Source: an uncultured Pelagibacteraceae bacterium (GTDB lineage: Bacteria > Pseudomonadota > Alphaproteobacteria > Pelagibacterales > Pelagibacteraceae). Taken from it: 64,000 nt of DNA. Shown here in pieces: positions 39,797 through 48,225 of the stretch. Positions within the stretch are counted from its first letter, which is position 1; each line of letters begins with the position of its first letter. The stretch covers positions 1-64,000 of the forward strand of contig CACFCI010000001.1 of assembly GCA_902564785.1 (NCBI GenBank). Direction: 5' to 3'. The notes beneath the pieces are model-generated. The model did not search any database and was not told the origin of the DNA. It saw only the letters and a program-made list of their open reading frames with translations. A program made the position numbers and the translations under genes.

Positions 39797-40554
39797 TGTA
39801 TCTTCAAAAAATAAATCTTAAAAACAAGTATGCTTTAGTTACAGGAGCAGGTAAAGGATTAGGACGAGCATGTTCTGTTGCTTTAGCTGAGGCAGGTGCA
39901 ACTGTTATAGCTTTAAGCAGAACTGCAACAGATCTAAATAAATTAGAAAAAGATATTAAAAAAGTTAAAGGTAAAGTTATTAAAGTTTCTTGTGACGTAA
40001 TGAATTATGAAGATTTAAAACAAAAATTAGATAAAATTAAAATTATCGATATATTAGTTAATAATGCAGGAACTAATATTCCGGAACCTTTTGAAAAAAT
40101 AAAACAAAAAAACATGAATTATCTTGTAGATTTAAATTTAAAGGCGGCATTTAACGTGGCGCAACTGGTTGTAAAAAAAATGCTTAAAAATAAAAAAAGA
40201 ACTGGCTCAATTATAAATATGTCATCTCAACTAGGTCATGTTGGTATGAGTGGTAGAAATGTATACAACATGACAAAGTTCGGGATTGAAGGATTAACTA
40301 AGGGCATGGGTGTCGAGTTAGCTAAAAAAAATATAAGAGTTAATACGGTAGCACCTACTTTTGTTGAAACACCGATGGTTAAAAATTTTTTTAAAAATAA
40401 AAAATTTAAAAAATTAGCACTTGGAAATATTCCAATGGGAAAAGCGGCTTCCGAAAGTGATGTTGCTACAACAGTATGCTTTTTGGCATCATCAGCATCT
40501 TCAATGATAACTGGAACATCAATAATTATAGATGGTGGATGGACAGCTCAATAA
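39796..40554 (+). CDS. Short-chain dehydrogenase/reductase
   Basis: 252 aa from the ATG at 39796 (TGATG junction with terC; the track uses the TTG one codon earlier). Motifs: TGAGKGLG, NNAGTN, MSSQLGHVG with catalytic Ser, VYNMTKFG (Tyr-x3-Lys), and IDGGWTAQ at the C-terminus, classic for gluconate 5-dehydrogenase/FabG-like SDRs. The substrate is unknown. Co-transcription with the GMC enzyme suggests sequential oxidation or reduction of the same carbon skeleton. Confidence 0.9.
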   Translation: MYLQKINLKNKYALVTGAGKGLGRACSVALAEAGATVIALSRTATDLNKLEKDIKKVKGKVIKVSCDVMNYEDLKQKLDKIKIIDILVNNAGTNIPEPFEKIKQKNMNYLVDLNLKAAFNVAQLVVKKMLKNKKRTGSIINMSSQLGHVGMSGRNVYNMTKFGIEGLTKGMGVELAKKNIRVNTVAPTFVETPMVKNFFKNKKFKKLALGNIPMGKAASESDVATTVCFLASSASSMITGTSIIIDGGWTAQ

Positions 40555-41339
40555 TTTATAGACTTTTTTTTGTTTTTTTAATTTTTATATCACCTGTAAA
40601 TGCTATTGAATTTCAAGGTAAATTTCTACAAGGTCATTTTATATTAGGTAAAACTGATCCTAACGCTAAAATCTTAGTTGGAAAGAAACAGGTAAAAGTT
40701 TCAAAAGATGGTTTTTTTGTTTTTGGTATAGATCGAGATCAAAAATATGACCTAACATTTACAAAAATTATTAATGGAAAAAAATCAATAACTACAAAAA
40801 AAGTTTTAAAAAGAAAATACAATATACAAAGAATAGATGGTCTTGCAGAAAGTAAGGTAACCCCGCCTGAGTCTGTTTATAAAAGAATTAAAAAAGAAAA
40901 TAATGCAATTGGAGAAGCAAGAGCAATTAATTCTGATCTACAATTTTTTAAAGAAAAATTTATAATGCCAGTTGAAGGTATAATTAGTGGTGTTTATGGT
41001 AGTCAAAGAATTTTAAATGGTAAACCAAGATGGCCTCACTATGGAATAGATATTGCAGCTAAACAAGGAACAATGATTAAATCATCTGGTTCAGGCGTAG
41101 TTACTATGGCTGAAGATGATTTATATTATACTGGAGGAACAGTTATAATGGACCATGGTCATGGGATATCAACGATATATTCCCATTTAGAAAATGTACT
41201 AGTATCAGTTGGTGATCAAATAAATCAAGGGGATATAATAGGAACTGTAGGGTCAACAGGAAGATCAACAGGACCACATTTAGATTTTAGAGTTAATTGG
41301 TTTCAAACTCGTTTAGATCCGATGTCGGTGATAAATTAA
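40539..41339 (+). CDS. M23-family peptidase (peptidoglycan hydrolase), exported
   Basis: About 266 aa from the chosen start MDSSIIYRLFFVFLIFISPVNA, a clear signal peptide. The track start 21 codons earlier would lie deeper in the SDR gene. The C-terminal LytM domain has the zinc motif HYGIDIA (His-x3-Asp) and GPHLDFRVNW. The usual HxH is HLD here, as in a subgroup of proteobacterial M23 proteins. It overlaps the SDR gene by 16 nt. Its role is probably wall remodelling, or activation of amidases if the catalytic site is inactive. Confidence 0.85.
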   Translation: MDSSIIYRLFFVFLIFISPVNAIEFQGKFLQGHFILGKTDPNAKILVGKKQVKVSKDGFFVFGIDRDQKYDLTFTKIINGKKSITTKKVLKRKYNIQRIDGLAESKVTPPESVYKRIKKENNAIGEARAINSDLQFFKEKFIMPVEGIISGVYGSQRILNGKPRWPHYGIDIAAKQGTMIKSSGSGVVTMAEDDLYYTGGTVIMDHGHGISTIYSHLENVLVSVGDQINQGDIIGTVGSTGRSTGPHLDFRVNWFQTRLDPMSVIN

Positions 41340-41378
41340 ACTAAAATTTTAAGGGCACCTATCAACAGAATAAACCTT

Positions 41379-41609
41379 TTAAACTACTTTATTTTTTCTT
41401 CGCTCTTTTCTCCAAAGTATAAAAAATAATAGAATTAATGCTGGTTGCAAAAAAATAAAAATAATAATGTTTATCGCCTCATATGATATTCCTATTAAAT
41501 TTGCCAAATCAACCAGAACTATTACACAAACTTTAAAAACAAAGTCTATTAATTCAAACCCTGAATTTCCCATACTATTGTAAGCATCTATATATTTGTT
41601 CATATTCAA
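41379..41609 (-). CDS. Hypothetical small membrane protein (76 aa)
   Basis: Two hydrophobic stretches (about 18-40 and 45-66) and a basic C-terminus WRKERRKNKVV, giving a positive-inside tail. No family is recognised. It is divergent from the 79-aa membrane protein and convergent with the M23 peptidase. Coding reality is supported by clean membrane topology and lack of an overlapping gene. Confidence 0.55.
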   Translation of the reverse strand: MNMNKYIDAYNSMGNSGFELIDFVFKVCVIVLVDLANLIGISYEAINIIIFIFLQPALILLFFILWRKERRKNKVV

Positions 41610-41697
41610 AATGTAATGTTTTTTTCTAAAAAGTATTGTCCAAATTTATAAATTATCTTGGACAAGAATTTATCCAATTAAACATTATATTGAGATC

Positions 41698-41937
41698 ATG
41701 ATTAAAAATAAAATAAACAAATGGGTCTTGTTTTTATACTTTTTGACTGTAGGTAACTATGCGCATGCACGTGTTATAAATGTCAACTCATGTCCAGTTC
41801 CTTTTGACTTCACGGTTGCAGACTTTTGCGTGTTAAGTACGATTGGAATGTGGATTGCAATTCCATTAATCTTTATGGTAATTTATGTTGCTTTTGCGTT
41901 ATTTACAGGATTAATAAAAAATATATTTTCAAGATAA
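41698..41937 (+). CDS. Hypothetical small exported/membrane protein (79 aa)
   Basis: Hydrophobic N-terminus with a likely cleavage site after AHA (MIKNKINKWVLFLYFLTVG...), then a short segment with three cysteines (NSCPVPFDFTVADFC region), and a C-terminal helix (about 52-74). The cysteines could form a periplasmic disulfide. No family is recognised. It is followed by a hairpin. Confidence 0.55.
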   Translation: MIKNKINKWVLFLYFLTVGNYAHARVINVNSCPVPFDFTVADFCVLSTIGMWIAIPLIFMVIYVAFALFTGLIKNIFSR

Positions 41938-41945
41938 TTTCATTG

Positions 41946-41969
41946 GGTGTCCTTATCATTAAGGACACC
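41946..41969 (+). terminator. Hairpin after the 79-aa gene
   Basis: GGTGTCCTTA-TCAT-TAAGGACACC is a perfect 10-bp stem with a 4-nt loop, starting 9 nt after the stop codon. There is no T-tract after it on either strand, so it may act as a transcript-end stabiliser or weak terminator. Confidence 0.5.
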
Positions 41970-42037
41970 TGACATTACAAAGCACCTACATATTAAATTA
42001 TTATTTAAATTTGAGTTTAACTAGTTTATAAATTCTT

Positions 42038-42409
42038 ATGGATTTTGGAACATCTATAAAAACCTGTTTTTCTAAATATGCTATTTTTTCTGGAAGAGCA
42101 TCTAGATCTGAATTTTGGTGGTTTGTACTTTTTGGTGTTATTGGGGGAATAGTAACTGTAGTAATAGATGTGATGATTTTAGGTTATTCTACTGAAGTAT
42201 ATGGACCTATAAATATAATATTTACTGTGATAACTTTTCTACCTTCTATTGCTGTTGGAGCAAGAAGACTTCATGATATAAACAGATCGGGATGGTGGCA
42301 GTTAATTACATTAACTGTTATCGGATTAATTTTATTAATAATTTGGTGGGCAACTATTGGTGAAAATAAAAAAAATGTCCATGGATCATCCTTAAAATTA
42401 AAAAATTAA
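42038..42409 (+). CDS. DUF805 family membrane protein
   Basis: 123 aa, four helices. The N-terminal CFSKYAIFSGRASRSEFWWF and ARRLHDINRSGWWQL are diagnostic of DUF805 (YhaH/YhaI-like inner-membrane proteins of unknown function). It is a monocistronic plus-strand gene ending 25 nt from the convergent flavoprotein gene. Confidence 0.88.
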   Translation: MDFGTSIKTCFSKYAIFSGRASRSEFWWFVLFGVIGGIVTVVIDVMILGYSTEVYGPINIIFTVITFLPSIAVGARRLHDINRSGWWQLITLTVIGLILLIIWWATIGENKKNVHGSSLKLKN

Positions 42410-42434
42410 GTAAGTAAATTAAAGAGCACAAAAG

Positions 42435-43739
42435 CTAAATTTCAGATCTAGCTTTGAAACGTTCATAAATCAATCTTGTTTTTACTCCTAAAGTTAAAAA
42501 TGGCTCAGGTGGAAGCCAAGTAGGTTTACTTCTTGACTCAATAGTTTCTATCTCTTTGGTATTTTCATTGCTTGCTTTAATTGCTATTTGTTCACCAAAT
42601 AAAGTTCCAACTCCTATACCTGATCCATTATAACAACCTGCAACAAATATATTTTCAGCTATTTTTTCAAAAATTTGAGAACTATTTCTTGTTCTAGAAA
42701 CAATACCTGACCAAGAAGATTGAATAATGTCATTAGGTAAATTAGGAAATCTTTTTTTAATTCCAATCTTTTGTTTAAGTGATCTTTTATTTAATTCAGA
42801 TTGTGACATTTGATAAGGATTAGAAACCTCTGCAGTATTTCTAATTAAAATTCTTCTATCTTTGGTCATTCTGATGGTGGCTCCCATTGGTCTTACTGGC
42901 AAAACTCCCCATTCTTTTGGCCCACCAATAGATTCATATTCTTCACTTGTTAAACATCTGGTCATACTTGCTGTTAGAGTAATGGGAAAATTATAATTAG
43001 ACTTTATTCCTAAAGATTTTAGAAATCCATTTGTTGCAAAAATAATCTTTTTAGTTTTAATTAAACCGTTCTTAAATCTACAAATAACCGTATCTTTAAC
43101 CTTTTCCCAGTTTAATAATGAGGAATTTTCATAAAGCTTTACATTTTCTGGTAATGTATCAATCATTGCTCTAACCAATTTACCTGGATGTAGTAAAATT
43201 CCTCCCTTTGTATAAAGAGCAATGTTGTAAAAATTGGTACCTAATCTTTCATTAAGTTCTTTGCTAGATAATAAATTATGTTCAAAACCCAATTTAGATA
43301 AATTGTAAGAAAAATTGCCTAATATTTTTTTATCCTCTATTTTTGATGAAGCAAAAAACTTCCCACATTCATTCCATTCACAATCTACCTGATGCTCTTT
43401 AATAAATTTTTTAACAGCTTCTACTCCTAATTTGTAAATGTCTGTTTTTTTTTTATAATTATGTAGTTCTTTATTAGATGTAAAACCATCATTAAGAGTT
43501 GTATCAACCAGATAACCTGAATTTCTTGAGCTAGCACCTTCGCCTGCTAACTGAGCATCAATTAATATAATATTTTGATTAGAATGTAATTGAGCTAATT
43601 TTCTTGCAGCTGACAAACCTGTATAGCCAGCTCCTATTATTAACCAATCACAATTTTCATCAGATATTATAGACTTAATATTTGTTCTTGGATTAAGATC
43701 TTTAATCCAACTACAACTATTATCATTTTTCACTTGCAT
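42435..43739 (-). CDS. DAO-type FAD-dependent oxidoreductase
   Basis: 434-aa flavoprotein of the D-amino-acid-oxidase superfamily. It has the dinucleotide motif WLIIGAGYTGLSAARKLAQ (near 32) and GAGASSRNSGYL-type motif EGASSRNSGYLVDT typical of amine/glutamylputrescine oxidase-like members; VAGCYNGSGIGVGTLFGEQ closes the FAD fold. It lies 39 nt downstream of xsc on the same strand. By context it could deaminate an aminosulfonate such as taurine to sulfoacetaldehyde for Xsc (compare TauY of TauXY taurine dehydrogenase), but no small TauX partner is seen. Confidence 0.82.
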   Translation of the reverse strand: MQVKNDNSCSWIKDLNPRTNIKSIISDENCDWLIIGAGYTGLSAARKLAQLHSNQNIILIDAQLAGEGASSRNSGYLVDTTLNDGFTSNKELHNYKKKTDIYKLGVEAVKKFIKEHQVDCEWNECGKFFASSKIEDKKILGNFSYNLSKLGFEHNLLSSKELNERLGTNFYNIALYTKGGILLHPGKLVRAMIDTLPENVKLYENSSLLNWEKVKDTVICRFKNGLIKTKKIIFATNGFLKSLGIKSNYNFPITLTASMTRCLTSEEYESIGGPKEWGVLPVRPMGATIRMTKDRRILIRNTAEVSNPYQMSQSELNKRSLKQKIGIKKRFPNLPNDIIQSSWSGIVSRTRNSSQIFEKIAENIFVAGCYNGSGIGVGTLFGEQIAIKASNENTKEIETIESRSKPTWLPPEPFLTLGVKTRLIYERFKARSEI

Positions 43740-43778
43740 TAAGTGACTTTACGATAATTGATAAATATTTAAAAGATT

Positions 43779-45563
43779 TTAAGAATTTAAAGGATTTTGT
43801 TTTTTCATATCCGATTTATTGATACCTGCAACTTTTACAGGTGCTTTCATAGCATCTCTCCTAAATGGTTCACCAAGCTCTTGATTTAGTATTACTTCAA
43901 TAAATGTTGTAATTCCTTTCTTCTGATCTTCACATGATTTTTTAATAGCTTGTGTGGTTTCTTCCATAGTTCTAACAGTTACTCCTTTTAATCCACATGC
44001 ATCTGCTACTTTTGAATAACTTAACTTTGGATCAAGTTCAGTTCCAATGAAATTATTATTATACCACAAAGTAGTGTTTCTTTTTTCAGCACCCCATTGA
44101 TAGTTTCTAAAAATAACCATTGATATTGCTGGCCATTCTTCCCTAGCACATGAGCTCATCTCGTTCATACTAATACCAAAAGCTCCATCGCCAGCAAAAC
44201 CAATTACTGGAGTGTCAGGACATCCAATTTTGGCACCTAAAATTGATGGAAAACCATAACCACATGGTCCAAATAAACCTGGCGCTAGATATTTTCTTCC
44301 CTTTTCAAAAGTTGGATAAGCATTTCCAATCGCACAATTGTTTCCAATATCACTTGATATAATTACATCATCTGGCATGCCAGCTTGAATTGCTCTCCAC
44401 GCTTGCCTAGGAGACATTCTATCAGCATCTCTTTTTCTTGCTTCTTTATTCCAAACAGTACCCTCATCATCATCTTCATGGTCAAGGCTTGATAATTTTT
44501 GCAACCAAGCAGATTTTGTTTGATGAATAATATCTTTTCTTTTTTGTCTATCTGTATCACCTGCTGTTGTTGAAAGTTGAGCAAGTATTTGTTGTGCAAC
44601 TAATTTAGCATCACCACAAATACCAACTGTAACTTTTTTTGTAAGACCAATTCGATCTGAATTAATATCCACTTGAATAATACTTGCATTTTTAGGCCAA
44701 TAATCCATTCCATAACCAGGTAGTGTTGAAAAAGGATTTAGTCTTGTACCTAAAGCTAAAACAACATCGGCTTGTTTTATTAATTCCATTCCTGCTTTTG
44801 AACCATTATAACCTAATGGCCCAGCGGCTAATGGGTGGCTTCCTGGAAAACTATCATTATGTTGATAACCAGAGCATACTGGTGCATCTAGTTTCTCTGC
44901 AAGTTTTTTACAATCTTCAATAGCACCTCCTATCACTACACCAGCGCCAGATAATATAACTGGAAATTTTGCTTTAGATAATAAGTTGGCTGCTTTTTTA
45001 ATTGCTTCTACTCCACCTGCTTGTCTCTCTAATCTTACAATTGGAGGTAGTTCAATATCAATAACTTGCGTCCAAAAATCTCTTGGGACATTTATTTGTG
45101 CAGGTGCAGACCCTCTAACTGCTTTTTCTATAACTCTATTTAATACTTCTGCCATTCTTGAAGGGTCTCTTACTTCTTCTTGATAGCAAACCATATCTTT
45201 AAATAGATTCATTTGTTCCACTTCCTGAAAACCACCTTGTCCCATAGTTTTGTTAGCTGCTTGAGGTGTAACCAATAAAAGTGGGGTATGATTCCAGTAA
45301 GCTGTTTTAATTGGTGTAACCAATCCCGTGATACCTGGTCCATTTTGAGCAATTACCATTGACATTTTACCTGTAGCTCTTGTGTAACCGTCAGCAATTA
45401 AACCACCATTAGTTTCATGAGCAACATCCCAGAAAGTAATTCCTGCATCAGGAAAAATATCTGAAATAGGCATAAAGGCAGAACCGATAATTCCAAAGGC
45501 GTGTTCAATACCATGCATTTGTAAAACTTTTACAAAAGCTTCTTCTGTTGTCATTTTTGTCAT
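43779..45563 (-). CDS. xsc: Sulfoacetaldehyde acetyltransferase
   Basis: Thiamine-diphosphate enzyme converting sulfoacetaldehyde plus phosphate to acetyl phosphate and sulfite, the key desulfonation step for taurine, isethionate and related C2 sulfonates. The 594-aa sequence has the ThDP family layout: N-terminal Pyr domain (HGIEHAFGIIGSAFMPISDI, catalytic Glu in AHETNGGLIADGY), central domain, and C-terminal PP domain with GDGAFGISMNEM. Residues such as QEVEQMNLFKDMVCYQEEVR are typical of Xsc rather than acetolactate synthase. An SD-like AGAGAGG lies upstream. Acetyl phosphate would need Pta, which is not in this window. Confidence 0.92.
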   Translation of the reverse strand: MTKMTTEEAFVKVLQMHGIEHAFGIIGSAFMPISDIFPDAGITFWDVAHETNGGLIADGYTRATGKMSMVIAQNGPGITGLVTPIKTAYWNHTPLLLVTPQAANKTMGQGGFQEVEQMNLFKDMVCYQEEVRDPSRMAEVLNRVIEKAVRGSAPAQINVPRDFWTQVIDIELPPIVRLERQAGGVEAIKKAANLLSKAKFPVILSGAGVVIGGAIEDCKKLAEKLDAPVCSGYQHNDSFPGSHPLAAGPLGYNGSKAGMELIKQADVVLALGTRLNPFSTLPGYGMDYWPKNASIIQVDINSDRIGLTKKVTVGICGDAKLVAQQILAQLSTTAGDTDRQKRKDIIHQTKSAWLQKLSSLDHEDDDEGTVWNKEARKRDADRMSPRQAWRAIQAGMPDDVIISSDIGNNCAIGNAYPTFEKGRKYLAPGLFGPCGYGFPSILGAKIGCPDTPVIGFAGDGAFGISMNEMSSCAREEWPAISMVIFRNYQWGAEKRNTTLWYNNNFIGTELDPKLSYSKVADACGLKGVTVRTMEETTQAIKKSCEDQKKGITTFIEVILNQELGEPFRRDAMKAPVKVAGINKSDMKKQNPLNS

Positions 45564-45606
45564 AAAACTAGAACCTCTCTAAAGTATAAATTTAAGTATT
45601 TATAAA

Positions 45607-45666
45607 ATTCGTTTGTTAATTTTTGCGATTAATATATAAGTTTTTACAAAATTCAAACAAACAAAT
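45607..45666. promoter_or_regulatory. Divergent xsc/suyA control region with inverted repeat
   Basis: In the 112-nt gap, ATTCGTTTGTT (45607-45617) and AACAAACAAAT (45656-45666) form an inverted repeat matching at 10 of 11 positions. Between and overlapping them is a plus-strand promoter candidate TTGTTA, 16 nt, TATAAG (45613-45640). The left arm overlaps the -35 and the right arm falls just downstream of the expected start, as for a repressor acting on suyAB. No SD precedes suyA. Confidence 0.35.
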
Positions 45667-45675
45667 CGACACGAT

Positions 45676-45960
45676 ATGGCGACAGACATTATAATTCACG
45701 ATGAAAAAGACAACGTAGGAGTAGTTGTTATTGAAAAAATCACACCAAAACAAGATTGCTCTTGTTGGGTAATGGAAAACGATAAAACAGTAGGTATTCA
45801 ATCTGCAGATGAAATTCCCTTAGGTCATAAAATTGCTATGACTGACCTTAATGAGGGTGATACGATAATTAAATATGGTCACGACATTGGAAAAGTAGTT
45901 AAGCCAATCAAAAAAGGTGAGCATGTACATGTTCATAATGTAAAAACAAAGAAGTGGTAA
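45676..45960 (+). CDS. suyA: (2R)-sulfolactate sulfo-lyase, small (alpha) subunit
   Basis: 94-aa SAF-domain protein of the UxaA family. It pairs with SuyB to cleave 3-sulfolactate to pyruvate and sulfite. Features are [13 protein letters not shown], the central [10 protein letters not shown] and a C-terminal VKTKKW. In fused UxaA (altronate dehydratase) this region is the N-terminal domain; here it is a separate gene 4 nt before suyB. Being next to xsc, exporters and aprBA favours SuyA over a sugar-acid dehydratase subunit. Confidence 0.87.
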   Translation: MATDIIIHDEKDNVGVVVIEKITPKQDCSCWVMENDKTVGIQSADEIPLGHKIAMTDLNEGDTIIKYGHDIGKVVKPIKKGEHVHVHNVKTKKW

Positions 45961-45964
45961 TAAT

Positions 45965-47131
45965 ATGGAAATCCCGAAAAGTTTTTTAGGTTATAAAAGA
46001 GAAAACGGAAGAGCTGGAACAAGAAATCATGTAATTATTCTTCCTGTAGATGATATTTCAAATGCGTGTGCTGAAGCTGTGGCAAACAATATTAAAGGAA
46101 CAATTGCTCTTCCTCATTCATACGGAAGACTACAATTTGGAGCAGATCTAGAATTACATTTTAAAACCATGATTGGAACTGCAAAAAATCCTAATGTAGC
46201 TGCAGCGATAATTATTGGAATTGAACCGAAATGGACAAAAAGAATTGTAGATGAAGTTGCTAAAACTGGAAAACCAGTTGAAGGATTTAGCATTGAAGGA
46301 GCTGGTGATATTGAAACAATTATGAAAGCATCAAAAAAAGCTCAAGAATTTTCTATATGGGCATCTGAAAAACAAAGAGAAGAATGTCCAATTAGTGATT
46401 TATGGATTTCAGTTAAATGTGGAGAATCTGATACTACATCAGGACTTGCATCCAATCCTACTGTTGGAAATTTAATGGATAAACTTGAGCCATTAGGTGT
46501 TCATTTATGTTTTGGAGAGACTTCTGAATTAACTGGCGCCGAAACAGTCTGTGAAAAAAGAGGTAAAACTCCTGAAGCGCAAGAAAAATTTAAAAAAACA
46601 TGGAATGATTATAATGACTTTATTTTAAAAGAGGCTACTGACGATTTATCTGAAAGCCAACCTACTGCTGGGAATATTGCTGGAGGTTTGACAACAATTG
46701 AAGAAAAAGCTTTTGGTAATTTTCAGAAAATTGGTTCAAGACAATTTATTGATGTTTTAACTCCTGCAGAAGAGCCTGAAAAAGGACCAGGATTATATTT
46801 TATGGACACTTCCTCTGCTGCAGCTGAATGTGTAACATTGCAAGCTGCTGGTGGATTTAATATTCATTTATTCCCAACAGGACAAGGAAATATAATTGGA
46901 AATCCTATTGAACCAGTTATTAAGTTGACTGCTAATCCGTTAACAGCGGTTAATATGAGTGAACACATTGATTGTGATGTTTCAAAAATTCTTTCAAGAG
47001 AAATGAATTTATCTGAAGCTGGAGATGAATTAATAAAAACAACTTTAAGGGTAGCTAACGGAAGATTAACTTGTGCAGAAGCTTTAGGTCACAAAGAATT
47101 TGTGATGACTAAACTCTACAGAAGTGCATAA
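45965..47131 (+). CDS. suyB: (2R)-sulfolactate sulfo-lyase, large (beta) subunit
   Basis: 388-aa UxaA-type C-terminal domain protein; iron-dependent sulfo-lyase producing pyruvate and sulfite. The N-terminus [22 protein letters not shown], the segment [19 protein letters not shown] and C-terminal TANGRLT-type motif [18 protein letters not shown] fit the SuyB subgroup as I know it, closer than altronate dehydratase. Length equals known SuyB proteins. It is tightly coupled to suyA and followed after 8 nt by an exporter gene. Confidence 0.88.
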   Translation: MEIPKSFLGYKRENGRAGTRNHVIILPVDDISNACAEAVANNIKGTIALPHSYGRLQFGADLELHFKTMIGTAKNPNVAAAIIIGIEPKWTKRIVDEVAKTGKPVEGFSIEGAGDIETIMKASKKAQEFSIWASEKQREECPISDLWISVKCGESDTTSGLASNPTVGNLMDKLEPLGVHLCFGETSELTGAETVCEKRGKTPEAQEKFKKTWNDYNDFILKEATDDLSESQPTAGNIAGGLTTIEEKAFGNFQKIGSRQFIDVLTPAEEPEKGPGLYFMDTSSAAAECVTLQAAGGFNIHLFPTGQGNIIGNPIEPVIKLTANPLTAVNMSEHIDCDVSKILSREMNLSEAGDELIKTTLRVANGRLTCAEALGHKEFVMTKLYRSA

Positions 47132-47139
47132 AAATTTCT

Positions 47140-48225
47140 GTGGCTATTAAATTACAGTATCTTAAATCAATTTTTCCAGGTGTTATTTTAGCTTTAATAT
47201 TTTGTTTATTTTCCCAAGGTATTAATAATGTATTAGCTATAGAGATCTTTGGAACTGAAAAAAGTCCAATTTCAACTGTACTAATTGCAATACTGCTTGG
47301 AATATTAATGGGAAACGCTTTTACTCCTAGACCAGGTATGATGATTGGTTTGGACTTTACCCAACAATACATTTTAAAATTAGGAATAATTTTTTTAGGT
47401 ATTAGACTAAGTTTTGCTGATTTTATAAAGTTTGGTTCTATTGCTATACCTCTAGTTATATTTTGTATTTTAGGGGTATTAATACTAATTAAACTTCTAA
47501 TAAAAAAAGTATCTATATCATCAAAAATGTCTTATCTGATTGCTATTGGTACAAGCGTTTGTGGTGCCACAGCAATTGTTGCTACTGCTCCAGTTATAAA
47601 TGCAAAAAAAACAGAGGTTGCTTATGCCATAGCTAATATTACATTATTTGGGGTTATTGCTATGCTGTTTTATCCTTATTTTGCAGAATGGTACTTTGAC
47701 AATAATGCTTTGGAAGCTGGTTTATTTTTAGGAACCTCAATTCATGAAACTTCTCAAGTAGCTGCAGCAGGATTAATTTATGACCAACAATTCAATAATC
47801 CTGAAACTTTAGATGTGGCTACAGTAACAAAATTAATTAGAAATACCTTTCTGGTAATACTTATTCCTTTATTTGCTTTCTTATATAATAGAGGTGAATT
47901 TAAAGATAAAAAATATTCAATTTTGAGTATTTTTCCATATTTTGTACTTGGTTTTATTAGCATGATAATTCTTAGAAATTTGGGAGATCAATTATTTTCA
48001 GTTGAAAGTGATAATTTTTATGCCTGGTCTAAATTTATTGAATATTTAAAAATTTTAACGACTGTATTTTTAACAATGGCAATGGCGGCAGTGGGAATTT
48101 CAATAAATTTAAGTGAACTTAAATCAATGGGATATAAACCATTTGTAGTTGGTTTGATTGCAGCAGTTACTGTTGGGATTATTAGTTTATTATATATAGA
48201 AACTTTAAAAAATTTTTTAATTTAA
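47140..48225 (+). CDS. COG2855/UPF0324 (YeiH-type) putative sulfate/sulfite exporter
   Basis: 361-aa membrane protein with about 10 helices, starting at a GTG 8 nt after suyB. The segments GLDFTQQYILKLGIIFLGIRLSF, IGTSVCGATAIVATAPVI and GTSIHETSQVAAAG are characteristic. Members of this family next to xsc, tau or suy genes are named TauZ/SuyZ/CuyZ and thought to export the sulfite or sulfate released from sulfonates. It ends 4 nt inside the convergent TauE-type gene. Confidence 0.85.
   Translation: MAIKLQYLKSIFPGVILALIFCLFSQGINNVLAIEIFGTEKSPISTVLIAILLGILMGNAFTPRPGMMIGLDFTQQYILKLGIIFLGIRLSFADFIKFGSIAIPLVIFCILGVLILIKLLIKKVSISSKMSYLIAIGTSVCGATAIVATAPVINAKKTEVAYAIANITLFGVIAMLFYPYFAEWYFDNNALEAGLFLGTSIHETSQVAAAGLIYDQQFNNPETLDVATVTKLIRNTFLVILIPLFAFLYNRGEFKDKKYSILSIFPYFVLGFISMIILRNLGDQLFSVESDNFYAWSKFIEYLKILTTVFLTMAMAAVGISINLSELKSMGYKPFVVGLIAAVTVGIISLLYIETLKNFLI

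Noticed and set aside
45676-47131. Altronate dehydratase (UxaA) as the identity of the split pair
   Set aside because: UxaA is normally one fused protein of about 500 aa in a uronate cluster. Here it is split, SuyB-like in sequence, and surrounded by sulfonate genes.
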